Source: Incurvaria masculella
Lineage: Eukaryota > Arthropoda > Insecta > Lepidoptera > Incurvariidae
Reading direction: 5' to 3'
NCBI GenBank assembly: GCA_946894095.1
Contig: OX335652.1
Span: 6,843,001 to 6,907,000, forward strand
DNA length: 64,000 bases
The first letter of the stretch is position 1, and the number at the start of each line of letters is the position of its first letter. The notes below the pieces were generated by a model, which saw only the letters and a program-made list of their open reading frames with translations, ran no database searches and was not told where the DNA came from. Of the stretch, positions 55,401 through 64,000 are shown one piece after another. The translations under genes were made by a program, and so were the position numbers.

Positions 55401-55719
55401 GTGTCACCGGTCGCGATATCGCTGCGAAATAGCCGCATAAAAAGCAGAAGGCAGCCGTCGCCGCTTCGAATATAGATGGCTTGTTTCGAGCACAGCGCGG
55501 CCCGGGCGCCCTGTTCTCCTTCGAAATTGTTTGCTTCCGATATTTGTGGGGTTTATCGAATGGAAGTGGGATATGAACGGCGATAGCGGGGCGTTTGCGT
55601 GGAATGAGCTGAATATTTAGTATCAATCGCGAGTGTAGATAAGACGCGGGGGATCTAAGCACGCATCTTTATTGTTTTAGTAGAAAAGCAGCGATTTCCC
55701 TGGAAGACTGTTCATTCAC

Positions 55720-55885
55720 AGGTCAAATCTAAGTTGGAACAGCTTTATGGTTCAGTAAACGTAAATTGACCTAACTCAGGCATGGATCCAGAAAAATATA
55801 TTAAAATTGCTTCAACGTTTCCAACTGTTTGTGAACCCTGTGGAAGCAACCTAAGTCAATTCCATACGGTTTACTAAAACCGGTT
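55720..55885. repeat. Imperfect inverted repeat
   Basis: GGTTCAGTAAACGTAAATTG and ACCTAACT at the left pair loosely with AAGTCAATTCCATACGGTTT and ACTAAAACC at the right. It could be a small fold-back element. Confidence 0.4.
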
Positions 55886-56572
55886 TACTAATCGAGACTA
55901 ATTCCGACACGACGTGGCATTTGGTTGATCCTACTTGTGGGCGCTACCAAGCTAACATGGAAATGGAATTAAGGAATTATTTATTCCCTTTTGTTTTGGT
56001 TGAAATCATGAAAACGGCGAACAACGAAGTATCACTAATTTTCAATGTTCAATTTGTCGTTCCTGTTGTAGAATCGGCTCACTTGCTTTTTGATGCTGCT
56101 TATCCAGCTTCGATGCTGCTCCTGACATCCGAGTACTGCCTGCCTCAGAGATTCTTTGGAGAGATACAAGCGGAGGTGAGCCGCTCCAAAAAATTAAACC
56201 TTACCCCTCAATTTTAGCTTTTCAATCCTATACATTTTGTAGCGGTAGTTGTCTAGGTTAAAAATGAATAACATTGTAACACATTGTATTTTACAACTAG
56301 AAAGACAAAACAATAACCGATTTCAAAACTATTTTTGCATTTCTATTAAAATAAAATCTTTGATCAAGATTATGTAGGTTAGAAACTATGTTGTCTGTAG
56401 TTTTCTAATTCGATAACTGTTTATTATAAGGTTTATCTGACATCATAAATTGAACTGAATACTCAAATATTCCTTTTAATTTTAGCGTACATAGATTTTA
56501 ACAGAAACAATATTATCGCCATAAAAGTACGTGCGCCCAAAAACGACGATTGCCAAAATATTAAATCAACAA

Positions 56573-56618
56573 AGATTCCGACGAATTGAGAATCTACTCC
56601 TTTTGTTGAAGTCGGTTA
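56573..56618 (+). repeat. GAAGTCGGTTAA repeat end
   Basis: GATTCCGACGAATTGAGAAT, CTACTCCTTTTGTTGAAGTC, GGTTAA; it abuts the ND4 insertion. Confidence 0.55.
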
Positions 56619-56863
56619 ATATATAAACTCTACTATCATATTCTCCATGTTGAGTATAAGGGTATAAATAAAAACTATAGCCCGCTCTAAAAATTAATAT
56701 TAATGAAATAATTGTTAAATTAGATCAACTAATGAAACTATTAATTAAACTAATTTCTCCTAATAAATTTAAAGAAGGAGGAGCCGCTATATTAGAAGAT
56801 AATAAAAGAAATCATCATAAACTTATTCTAGGTATATAATTCATTAAACCTTTATCAACATTC
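56619..56863 (-). pseudogene. ND4: Nuclear copy of mitochondrial ND4 (NUMT)
   Basis: On the minus strand, with the invertebrate mitochondrial code (TGA as W), it reads KGLMNYIPRISLWWF, then SSNMAAPPSLNLLGEISLIN and, further on, FRAGYSFYLYPYTQHGEY. These are strongly conserved ND4 segments. The fragment is about 245 bp with AT-rich mitochondrial composition. Nuclear-code reading gives stops, so it is not a nuclear gene. Its lower-coordinate edge abuts a GAAGTCGGTTAA repeat end. Confidence 0.85.
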
Positions 56864-57649
56864 CACCTTCCTGAGTCTCCTTCCCGCACCTGCTCGCATC
56901 CCCAGACCCGCTGCTGCCGCCTGCACCTGCTCAACAGTCCGCCTCATGCATTCAAGCGCAGGTCACGAGAGGAGGTTTAAAGTACAAAATCAACAATCTG
57001 TCGATTTTATTTCCATTTTAACTATTTTTATTATTGAGACTTTATATTATTTTAATATTCTTATTAACAATCTGTAGTTTTCCTCGGTTTGTATTAAACA
57101 TTATTGTTGATGTCTTTTTTTTATTGTCGCAGAGACAACCGTTTAACCACCTACCCTAAAAACTTAATTTGAGCTGTGATTTGATGATGCATTCATAATC
57201 TAAATTACTGAACATCCCACTTAGGAACCGAGTGCATAATGAGTATATAAATATTTATACCCCGCGCCTGAATGGAACAATTTTCATCAAATAATGCACA
57301 CAGATAGATCGCTAGCAAGTACATAATTTGAAATCCCGATCAGCTACGAAAAACAAAACACAAACATGACGCCAGTGAACCAAAAACAAAAACAAAAAAT
57401 ACACGAACAAAAATCAACCCACGGAAACACCGATAAAAAAAAAACACTACGAATAGACGAACTTCGTTCGAAATACGGAAAAAGGGAACAGTACAGAAAG
57501 CACTTGAATGCAGGGAGCCAACATGCCTAGTTCGGATCTATTGAGCCGCCATTTTAATTCAATTGAGTAGTTCTTTTTTTGGCTCGAGGATTGGGAAAAG
57601 GGTGCAGAAACACGCAAGCGAGGACAGTATGTCCGCACTTTTGAAACGG
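56864..57649. other. No recognised gene
   Basis: A C-rich patch (56870-56960) next to the ND4 insertion, then AT-rich sequence. Confidence 0.4.
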
Positions 57650-57882
57650 GGTTACCATTATAGTAACTCGCCAGGTAAATAGCAGAAGAATAGGCAAAAA
57701 AGTTTTTAAATCTGACGTTGAGTTGCATTGCGCACCATCCCAAACGATATATCTCAGTTCACTTGGCCGAATAACACATCGTTTGACAGTTAGCATGGTA
57801 CGAAATGCAACTAAACGTCAGATTCAATCACTCTCTTACTTGTTCACCTGTTATTCACCTGGCGAGTTAACTTACCATGGTA
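57650..57882. mobile_element. Fold-back element with GTAACTCGCCAGGT arms
   Basis: Left TTACCATTATAGTAACTCGC, CAGGTAAATA and TCTGACGTTGAGTTGCAT; right ATGCAACTAAACGTCAGA and TTCACCTGGCGAGTTAACTT, ACCATGG. The two halves are long diverged inverted repeats. Confidence 0.75.
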
Positions 57883-58333
57883 AGCAGCCCGGATTAGCCC
57901 GACGCCAAATACGATTTTGGTGACGATGGCAATATGTTCGAATATTCAATCTTTACAATCAACGTCTGAATCATTATCTTCTCGAAAAAGTATAATATTT
58001 ACTTTAGACATTTGTTGACAAAAGAAAATCATAAAATATGAGTTACATTCTATGAGTTTATAATAAATTATTTATTAAACACGTGTCACTAATACATAAT
58101 AAGAATAATGTAGCCTTTCGTTGACTCAGGTTTCAAGTAAATTAAACGGTTAATTTAACTTTTTTTCTGATGTAGTGTTTATTCCTGGTATATCTTTGGG
58201 ATATCATCGTCCAATCTCTTTCTTTGTATTCCCCGGTTAGAAGATGCAAATAATCATTTTGAAACCAATTTACGGATTCCTAATATCAGACTCGACTTCT
58301 GATAGCAAAAATTCAGCAGGCATTACTCTAAAG

Positions 58334-58677
58334 CAGAAGTTCTCAAACTTAGTTTTGTTTGCCGCCCACTTTGATAATGCATTATTTTCCAGCGCCCCCC
58401 AAAATGTTTACCTTTACCACATCTTTAATGTAACTCTTTATTTATAGCGATCCACATGAGTTTAATATTATATCTTGTTTCTGAGTTTTTATGAGGGCAA
58501 TTCAACGAAACTTTATCAAAATAATCGATGTACTGTAGTAGGTAGTTTTCAGTTTTAGTTTAAAGTAGGTGCTAAACAATATTAGAAAAAAACAACTCAG
58601 CCATCGCCCCCCCTAAACCACTTCAACACCCCCCCAATTTCCTCTGAGCCTTTTATCGCCCACTTTGAGAAATAATG
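58334..58677. mobile_element. hAT-type miniature element, 344 bp, with perfect 8-bp target duplication
   Basis: Flanked by CTCTAAAG on both sides (58326-58333 and 58678-58685). The ends share TTCTCAAA in inverted orientation (CAGAAGTTCTCAAACTT on the left; the right end read inward is CATTATTTCTCAAAGTG), followed by GCCCAC motifs. No coding capacity. Confidence 0.85.
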
Positions 58678-59260
58678 CTCTAAAGGTACGCCCGTACTTG
58701 GGCGCCGGGGCGTCCACTGAAGCACTTCTCACAGAAACTAATATGCACATCACGATCGCGACCGTCAAAACGAACGACTAGGATGTAGAACTTTTTATGT
58801 GTTCTCTATTTTGCGAATATGAGGAACGTAGTGTTAAAATACTATTGGTTCACGAAATAAATACATCTCAGAATAGAGAGGATGAATACTATACTGTATT
58901 CCCACGGCTGAAGCATATGGTTTAAAACTCATTGCAGAATTACAAGTGAAAAGTGTTCCACCTTGCAACCTTGTGCTCGCTCCTTGAGTGAAATTTATCG
59001 CATGATGCAAATCGTAACGGCGTATCGATTTGAGCGTACTCAGTATCGATAAGTTCGAGCGTAAAACTGCGCGTTGCCGATTACAAATTCCGCGTTAGTG
59101 CGATCTTACCTTAAGTTTGATAACATCAATAGTAATACAGTAGATTAATAGTCATATAGAGACTGTGTGACATAAGTGGCAGATACCAATTGTTCACTTA
59201 CGTAAGGCCCAAACACGAGCAAACTGATAGACACGCAGCAGGCCTTAAGCCTCTGAAAGC

Positions 59261-59452
59261 TTAGATAGTAAGCCTGTAGGGCGGCCTTCGGGGAGCAAGG
59301 GGGAAGGGGGTGGGCGGGTTCGGTGCGTAATCGCTCCGTGATCGAATCCCTTTCGATCCGGGTGCGCCGCGCGCCGCCGCCACCGCACACGCGAGAATCT
59401 TCACGCACGTATCGACACCGTCTCTGAACCGCCAACGCCGCAGGCAGCACAT
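59261..59452 (-). other. CpG-rich patch, possible first exon or promoter region
   Basis: A GC-rich, CpG-rich stretch in an AT-rich background. On the minus strand an open frame with ATG at about 59450 contains KILACAVAAARGAPGSKG, which is small-residue rich but not a convincing signal peptide. The strand matches the spondin gene and the position is upstream of it, but no splice evidence links them. A repeat or unrelated CpG-rich sequence is as likely. Confidence 0.2.
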
Positions 59453-59453
59453 C

Positions 59454-59722
59454 TTTTTAGGGTAGCGTGCCCAAAGGGTGCCAACGGAACCCTATTACTA
59501 AACCTCCGCTGTCCGTCCTTTCGTCCGCCCGTCTGTCACAGAGCTGCATCTCGTGAACCGTAATAGGTAGGGAGCCGAAATTTTTCACGGAGTGTGTATT
59601 TATTTTTCCGCTATAACAACAAATAGGTAAAATAAAAAAAATGAATTTTTTTTTTGTTTAAACTTGTTCGATGGTTCGGAACCCTTCGTGTGCGAGTTCG
59701 ACTCGCGCTTGGCCGGTTTTTT
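59454..59722 (-). repeat. GGTTCCG-family element, minus orientation
   Basis: TTTTTAGGGTAGCGTGCCCA, AAGGGTGCCAACGGAACCC and a CGTCC stretch at the left; GGAACCCTTCGTGTGCGAGT, CGCGCTTGGCCGGTTTTTTA at the right. Confidence 0.85.
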
Positions 59723-59944
59723 AGGAGCCTGACATGAATGGCTTTTTCAGCATTTTCAGATTTAATTATCTGTGGACTGGCGCGCAAATCAAAATTAAAA
59801 TCTAATGTATTCGAAAGCCATGTCATTTTAATTTCAAATTCAATCATTTGTTTTTAGATAGTGTTTTGATTTTGTGAAATTGTGGTAGTATATGGCTGAA
59901 AATTCCTACAATTTTCGAATATGAGTTCCTACGTGGAAATACTA

Positions 59945-60235
59945 TTAATAATAATACTATACAACAACCGTCATGATATGAGCCTAATACACCACATTAC
60001 CGAAGGAATTATATGCCATGCCAGGACCTACCCTTTATGAGTACGGATACACTGATCTGGATGGAAAACACGGACAGTTTTTCATTGCCACTTAAACCAT
60101 AGTTTCTTTCAATGTGGTGATACTAACCCAGGCTGGTTTAATCCTACCACCTAGTAGGGGAAGGAGACCTATAGTTTAACATGGTTTCCGAACCATATAT
60201 AACAGCTCGCATTCGTAACTAAGTGCACTTATTTC
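59945..60235 (-). repeat. SINE-like family, minus copy
   Basis: ACCGTCATGATATGAGCCTA, ATGCCAGGACCTACCCTTTA, CTACCACCTAGTAGGGGAAG and AACAGCTCGCATTCGTAACT. A plus copy starts about 150 bp further on. Confidence 0.6.
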
Positions 60236-60379
60236 AGTAAATTTAAGCATTTGATTGTAACATATATTTAATTTGACAACATTTTTAATTTTTTGATAAG
60301 TTATTTTTTTAACTGCGAATGAATTTTCTAATAATTTTATGAAAATATCTTCACGGATCCAGTCACGTAAATGCGAGAA

Positions 60380-60545
60380 TTTAATAATTATTCGTCCAGT
60401 TCAATATAGCCGTGCAATATAAGGAAGGTCCTGGCATGGAGCCTAATGACCATATAGTGTGTTGGGGTAATATCATGACAGTAGGTTTGGTATTAGGCCA
60501 TGGCTAATAAGCCATTCTTGTCAAGTTATATAAAAATAGTGCCAC
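60380..60545 (+). repeat. SINE-like family, plus copy, 3' part
   Basis: TCCAGTTCAATATAGCCGTG, GGTCCTGGCATGGAGCCTAA and GTGTTGGGGTAATATCATGA, then TATATAAAAA. Confidence 0.6.
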
Positions 60546-61177
60546 CAACGTTAGTCCATGTTTTTTCCCTTGGATATCTGCTGAGTTCACACTAATTTAT
60601 GCATGTTAAATGTCAAGTACCTAGTTCATTTAAACATACAAAAAAATGTATTCAATGATGTTCTATTCAGGAGTAAATCATATAATCATCCAATTCGAGT
60701 TTTCAATTTCCGGAACATTTCTCAAAGGTTTGAACAAGAAACGATTTTCAATCGGCAAACGGAAGAAAATTGTTATTCCATGCTCTTACTAATAATGTCT
60801 ACTAGGTACAAAGGCGCGAGTACACAAGAACGGACGCACTATTCCCATCAACGGTACGGGACTGCCTTTGTAGACTCTCTCGATCTTCTTCCTTTGACGC
60901 GAGTATAACGAGGATAGACCGGGCGATTTCTAAGTATATAATGAAGTGTGTGGGTATTCATGTATATGTTCTATCGAAACCAGCTCATTGAATCCAGAAA
61001 CTCGAAATTTTGGCGTCCTTTTTCGATCAACGTAGCTAAGAACGGATTTCCTATATTTACCAGGAAAGAGGGTTAGAAAATGTACCCATTTTCATATTAC
61101 ACTTACACATTAAAAACGAAATCTCCGGGACCACGGAATCAAAAATATGAAATTTTCATAATAGCTTTAATTTCAAA
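60546..61177. other. No recognised gene
   Basis: A 101-codon plus ORF at 60603-60908 has no family signature. AT-rich. Confidence 0.4.
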
Positions 61178-61330
61178 CTAGCTGCGGTACCCGGCTCCGC
61201 TCGGGTCCATGTCATTTTAGACATTATTTCCTATATAAAAAGAAGCCCAAATAAAAACGATGTAATTTATCTGCTACGTTTTAATCATAACGTATGGAGC
61301 CGATATGGCTTAATAAAATAAAAAAATATT
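61178..61330 (-). mobile_element. Helitron-like 3' end in minus orientation
   Basis: CTAGCTGCGGTACCCGGCTC then CGCTCGGGTC at 61178-61207 is the reverse complement of the family 3' end, preceded by A. The interior end is unclear. Confidence 0.5.
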
Positions 61331-61544
61331 GTAACATTTCCATTTGTAATACATAGGGCACACTATAAGTTTTCGTAACTGCCCACTTAGCTAAACAATA
61401 TTGATAAAGTAATTAAGTAATTTGGTATTATAACGCATAGGGCCGAGTGCACGAAAGGGCAAAGAATATAAATCATCGTCAACTTAAACACGTTGCACGT
61501 CTGCATATTTGCAGAATTTCGGTCTTGTAAAACCAATTGAGATT

Positions 61545-61625
61545 TCAGGATTCGAACCTGAACCCTCCCTCGAACAAAATATATTCGAAACAATCGGTTA
61601 TGTGCGCTACGCCTACCGGCTTTTT
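61545..61625 (-). repeat. tRNA-like SINE head
   Basis: On the minus strand: GCCGGTAGGCGTAGCGCACA and CAGGTTCGAATCCTGAAATC. Box B (GGTTCGAATCC) is perfect and box A is plausible. It does not form a full tRNA, so a SINE head is more likely. The linked body was not identified. Confidence 0.5.
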
Positions 61626-62034
61626 ATGTTTAACGCGAAAATTGTTAATCGTTTCTATTTTAGAGATATTTAAAAAGCGGGCAAAATGACGCCGCACGTA
61701 GCGCCGTCATGCGCCACGGGATGGTATTAATTTTGTTTGAGAGTAATTTCATTGATATTTCTCAGCCCTTAGGATATTTAGCGTGATGGTATGTACCCTA
61801 AAACGTTCCTCGCGATATTCTCCTTAAATTTTGTTCAAATCGCATCTTGATCAGTATTGTGGTTACGGAGATTACCTCTCGCATGTGGACAGACGTTCCC
61901 TTTTATATAAAGTATATATAATATATATATAGAGAAGAGAAGAGATTAGAATGCTAATAGGTTTTCTTTAATTGATTTTTTTTAAAACCGGCAGGGTGGC
62001 TGTGCTGAGGACCAAAGGTGCTCAGAAAAGCCAA

Positions 62035-62160
62035 AAATACCTCTCCTCGCGAAACCACGCTCAGCGAGGCACCATACCAGCGGATTTTCGGACTATCGCT
62101 GAGCTATCAAGCTTGTTCAAATTACGCTTGAAAACTCCCAGGTTATAGGGAACTGTTATT
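62035..62160 (-). repeat. Dispersed repeat with GCGATAGTCCG...CCTCGCTGAG, copy 2
   Basis: Minus orientation of the block at 2575-2700: CTCCTCGCGAAACCACGCTC, AGCGAGGCACCATACCAGCG, GGACTATCGCTGAGCTATC. Confidence 0.6.
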
Positions 62161-62684
62161 TTAAAAGAGGATAAAATATAGAAATGAAAACCACATACAC
62201 ACCTATAGAGACATCTCAGGAACCCGTGATAATATAAACGTAAAAAATCCAGAGTGACTTTCATCATCTTATCTATACCATCATAACAGAATGCCATTCT
62301 GTTAAAATGAGAACACTCGATAAGGAAAAAGAATGAAAACAATTATGATTAGTTCGTAATTCCTTCGGGAATGTTGTGTGTTGTAGCGTTAGTAAATTTG
62401 ATCATTGAATACTTCGTAAGTTTTGTGATTGTGGTAATATAGTGTTCTTTATTTTATCCTATTTGTTATAGGCACTATTCGTTTATTTTATGTTCTTTCT
62501 TTATCCTCCTAATACATTTTCTCTTTATTGTCATACACATTTTTTAAGTTATTTTTTTTGTTCCTAGGTTACAAGCCAATATTCTGCAAATGTTACTCGT
62601 GAATGTTACGGTGCTGAGTATCCATATAAAATAATCTGTTTCTTATTTAATCATACTTGTTTTTTAAATCTCGAGTTATTGGTA

Positions 62685-62945
62685 TCCATACTAATATTAT
62701 ACGTAAGAAAGTAAATCTGTCTGTCGGTTACGTTTTCACGCCGCAACCGCTAAACCAATTTTGATCAAATGTTGTGTAGAGAGAGTCTGGACCTCGGTAA
62801 GGACATAGGCTGCCTTTAGTGGCGAAAATTAAACTAGAGATTTTGAAAAGGGGGATGACAATTTATATGGGGAATTCATATAACATAACATGTTTGGTTC
62901 AGCCCGACATCAGACCGAAACGACTTTGACCCGTGTGGAGACCTT
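62685..62945 (+). mobile_element. Helitron-like non-autonomous element, near complete
   Basis: Starts TCCATACTAATATTATACG and continues CTGTCTGTCGGTTACGTTTT, GAGTCTGGACCTCGG and GGCGAAAATTAAACTAGAG. It ends near GACTTTGACCCGTGTGGAG. A TC 5' start fits a Helitron. The final CTAGT is degraded. Confidence 0.55.
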
Positions 62946-63479
62946 ACCTATTTAATATGCTTGGATATACACATTTTGTAGGGTAGGTAATGTTTATAAT
63001 AATAAATAATGAATGAGGTAATTAATATAAAGCAATGTACGAGATGAAATCTTACCCAATAAATAAAAAACAAGTTGAGTTTTATAGCTGTTCCGTACTA
63101 ATAAAATACTTGATTTTTACCACCGTTTCCGTCAGAAGCGTCCCCTAAAATTAAACGCCGACGCAAACCCAACAATAAACTAACCGAACCGGCAATAAAG
63201 CGATAAAGTAAATGTTTTACAGTCAAACAAGCCCGCGTGCAGCGAAGGGAGTGCCCTCGTATTGAACACAAGAAGTTTTCCCCCAAAAAAAACAGCGAAA
63301 GTTTTCACCGCACCGGCGCGACGGGGCATCTATGAAGCGTTTGAACTGGGGAGGCGTACTATCGGGAGGCCAATTCTCGGGCTAATTAGTTTACATAGAG
63401 AATACACACTCCTTAATTCTCACTGAATCGGTAAATAACTTTCGACCTATACTGGTGCATTCACGGATCGCTACATAGG
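62946..63479. other. No recognised gene
   Basis: Mixed composition; nothing supported. Confidence 0.4.
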
Positions 63480-63695
63480 CTAAGAATGTAAAGACACACA
63501 ACAATGTTCTGACGAATCCCTTTCTTTAAGGATAACTAAGGACAACTTTTATATTCATAAAGAAAAAACATTACACATTGCATAAGCGCGGTTTCTACGT
63601 ACGGATGACGATTCGAAAAGTTGTATCACCGGGTGAACATGTTACATCTCTCTCTAACTCGCGGTACTTGAGTTGACGTCTCACTCCCACACTCT
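63480..63695 (+). repeat. Dispersed repeat with TTGACGTCTCACTCCxCAC end, copy 3
   Basis: TAAGAATGTAAAGACACACA, CCCTTTCTTTAAGGATAACT, ACTTGAGTTGACGTCTCACT, CCCACACTCT. The middle of the family is deleted relative to copy 2. Confidence 0.6.
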
Positions 63696-64000
63696 TTGAA
63701 TTGGGTATGTAATCTTTCGTTAGCGCTGATTTCGGAAACACATGGATATATTGTATTTCGTGGCACTTGTTTATTGTGGCGCTGCAATCAATTGCAAGAA
63801 TACCAAAGTAATATCAAAGTGAATTCATATCCGGTGAACGCTCCTGATTTATCAACACGGAATTCCCAGAATTGGCCTATTGATACGGCAAGCTTGCACT
63901 TTGCACGCAATGCGAGCGACCCTAACGGTCTCTCTCCTCTGCCAACCCCAAGGATTTGAATTTTAAATTATCCTGCGGTACTATCTACTATTTACTCAAA

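Noticed and set aside
55142..55475. ORFs in the tandem duplication
   Set aside because: They follow the repeat units in different frames, so they are not conserved as protein.

Overview
This is a stretch of an insect nuclear genome, most likely a moth or butterfly. The sequence is AT-rich and intron-rich. It is packed with repeat types I know from Lepidoptera: the CCGGCCAAGTGCGAGTCGG...GGTACGGAACCC element, Helitron ends of the form GAGCGGAGCCGGG...CTAGT, the GAAGTCGGTTAA element, and LINE 3' tails with AATA or GAA repeats. There is also a nuclear copy of mitochondrial ND4. The lepidopteran assignment rests on recognising these repeat families. There are no bacterial genes or operons, and almost all short ORFs in the window are chance readings through repeats.

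The only host gene I can support is on the minus strand. Two exons, 33967-33863 and 21617-21438, join in phase and encode the second half of a Spondin_N domain (spondin-2/mindin or insect M-spondin type). The 12.2 kb intron between them is filled with transposable elements. I did not find the 5' exons (above 33967) or the 3' exons, including any thrombospondin repeat (below 21438).

The most notable element is an apparently intact PIF/Harbinger DNA transposon at 44371-47365. It has 28-bp perfect terminal inverted repeats (TIRs) and a 3-bp target duplication. It carries a two-exon DDE transposase on the minus strand with all three catalytic residues, and a three-exon MADF-BESS protein on the plus strand. 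The two genes are interlocked: each has an exon inside the other's intron, on the opposite strand.

Other DNA transposons:
- A mariner (19601-20878) broken by a single frameshift.
- A 2.3 kb hAT with perfect 8-bp target duplications and a decayed transposase (9539-11846), and a 344-bp hAT-type miniature element (58334-58677).
- TTAA-flanked miniature elements in several copies (8.7, 28.7, 29.3 and 42.9 kb).
- Many fold-back elements and perfect palindromes.

Retroelements are present as fragments: the C-terminal end of a non-LTR retrotransposon with a zinc knuckle and an endonuclease-like motif (35089-35690), several LINE tails, and a dispersed tRNA-headed SINE-like family with about ten copies.

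Layout. 0-9 kb: Helitron pieces, SINE, TTAA elements. 9.5-12.4 kb: hAT. 12.4-19.6 kb: mostly unrecognised sequence with SINE and fold-back copies. 19.6-21.2 kb: mariner next to a GGTTCCG element. 21.4-34 kb: spondin exons and intron, with a chain of TIR elements at 28.3-29.8 kb. 34-44 kb: LINE and SINE remnants, palindromes. 44.4-47.4 kb: Harbinger. 47.4-64 kb: miniature elements, tandem and inverted duplications, the ND4 insertion, Helitrons.
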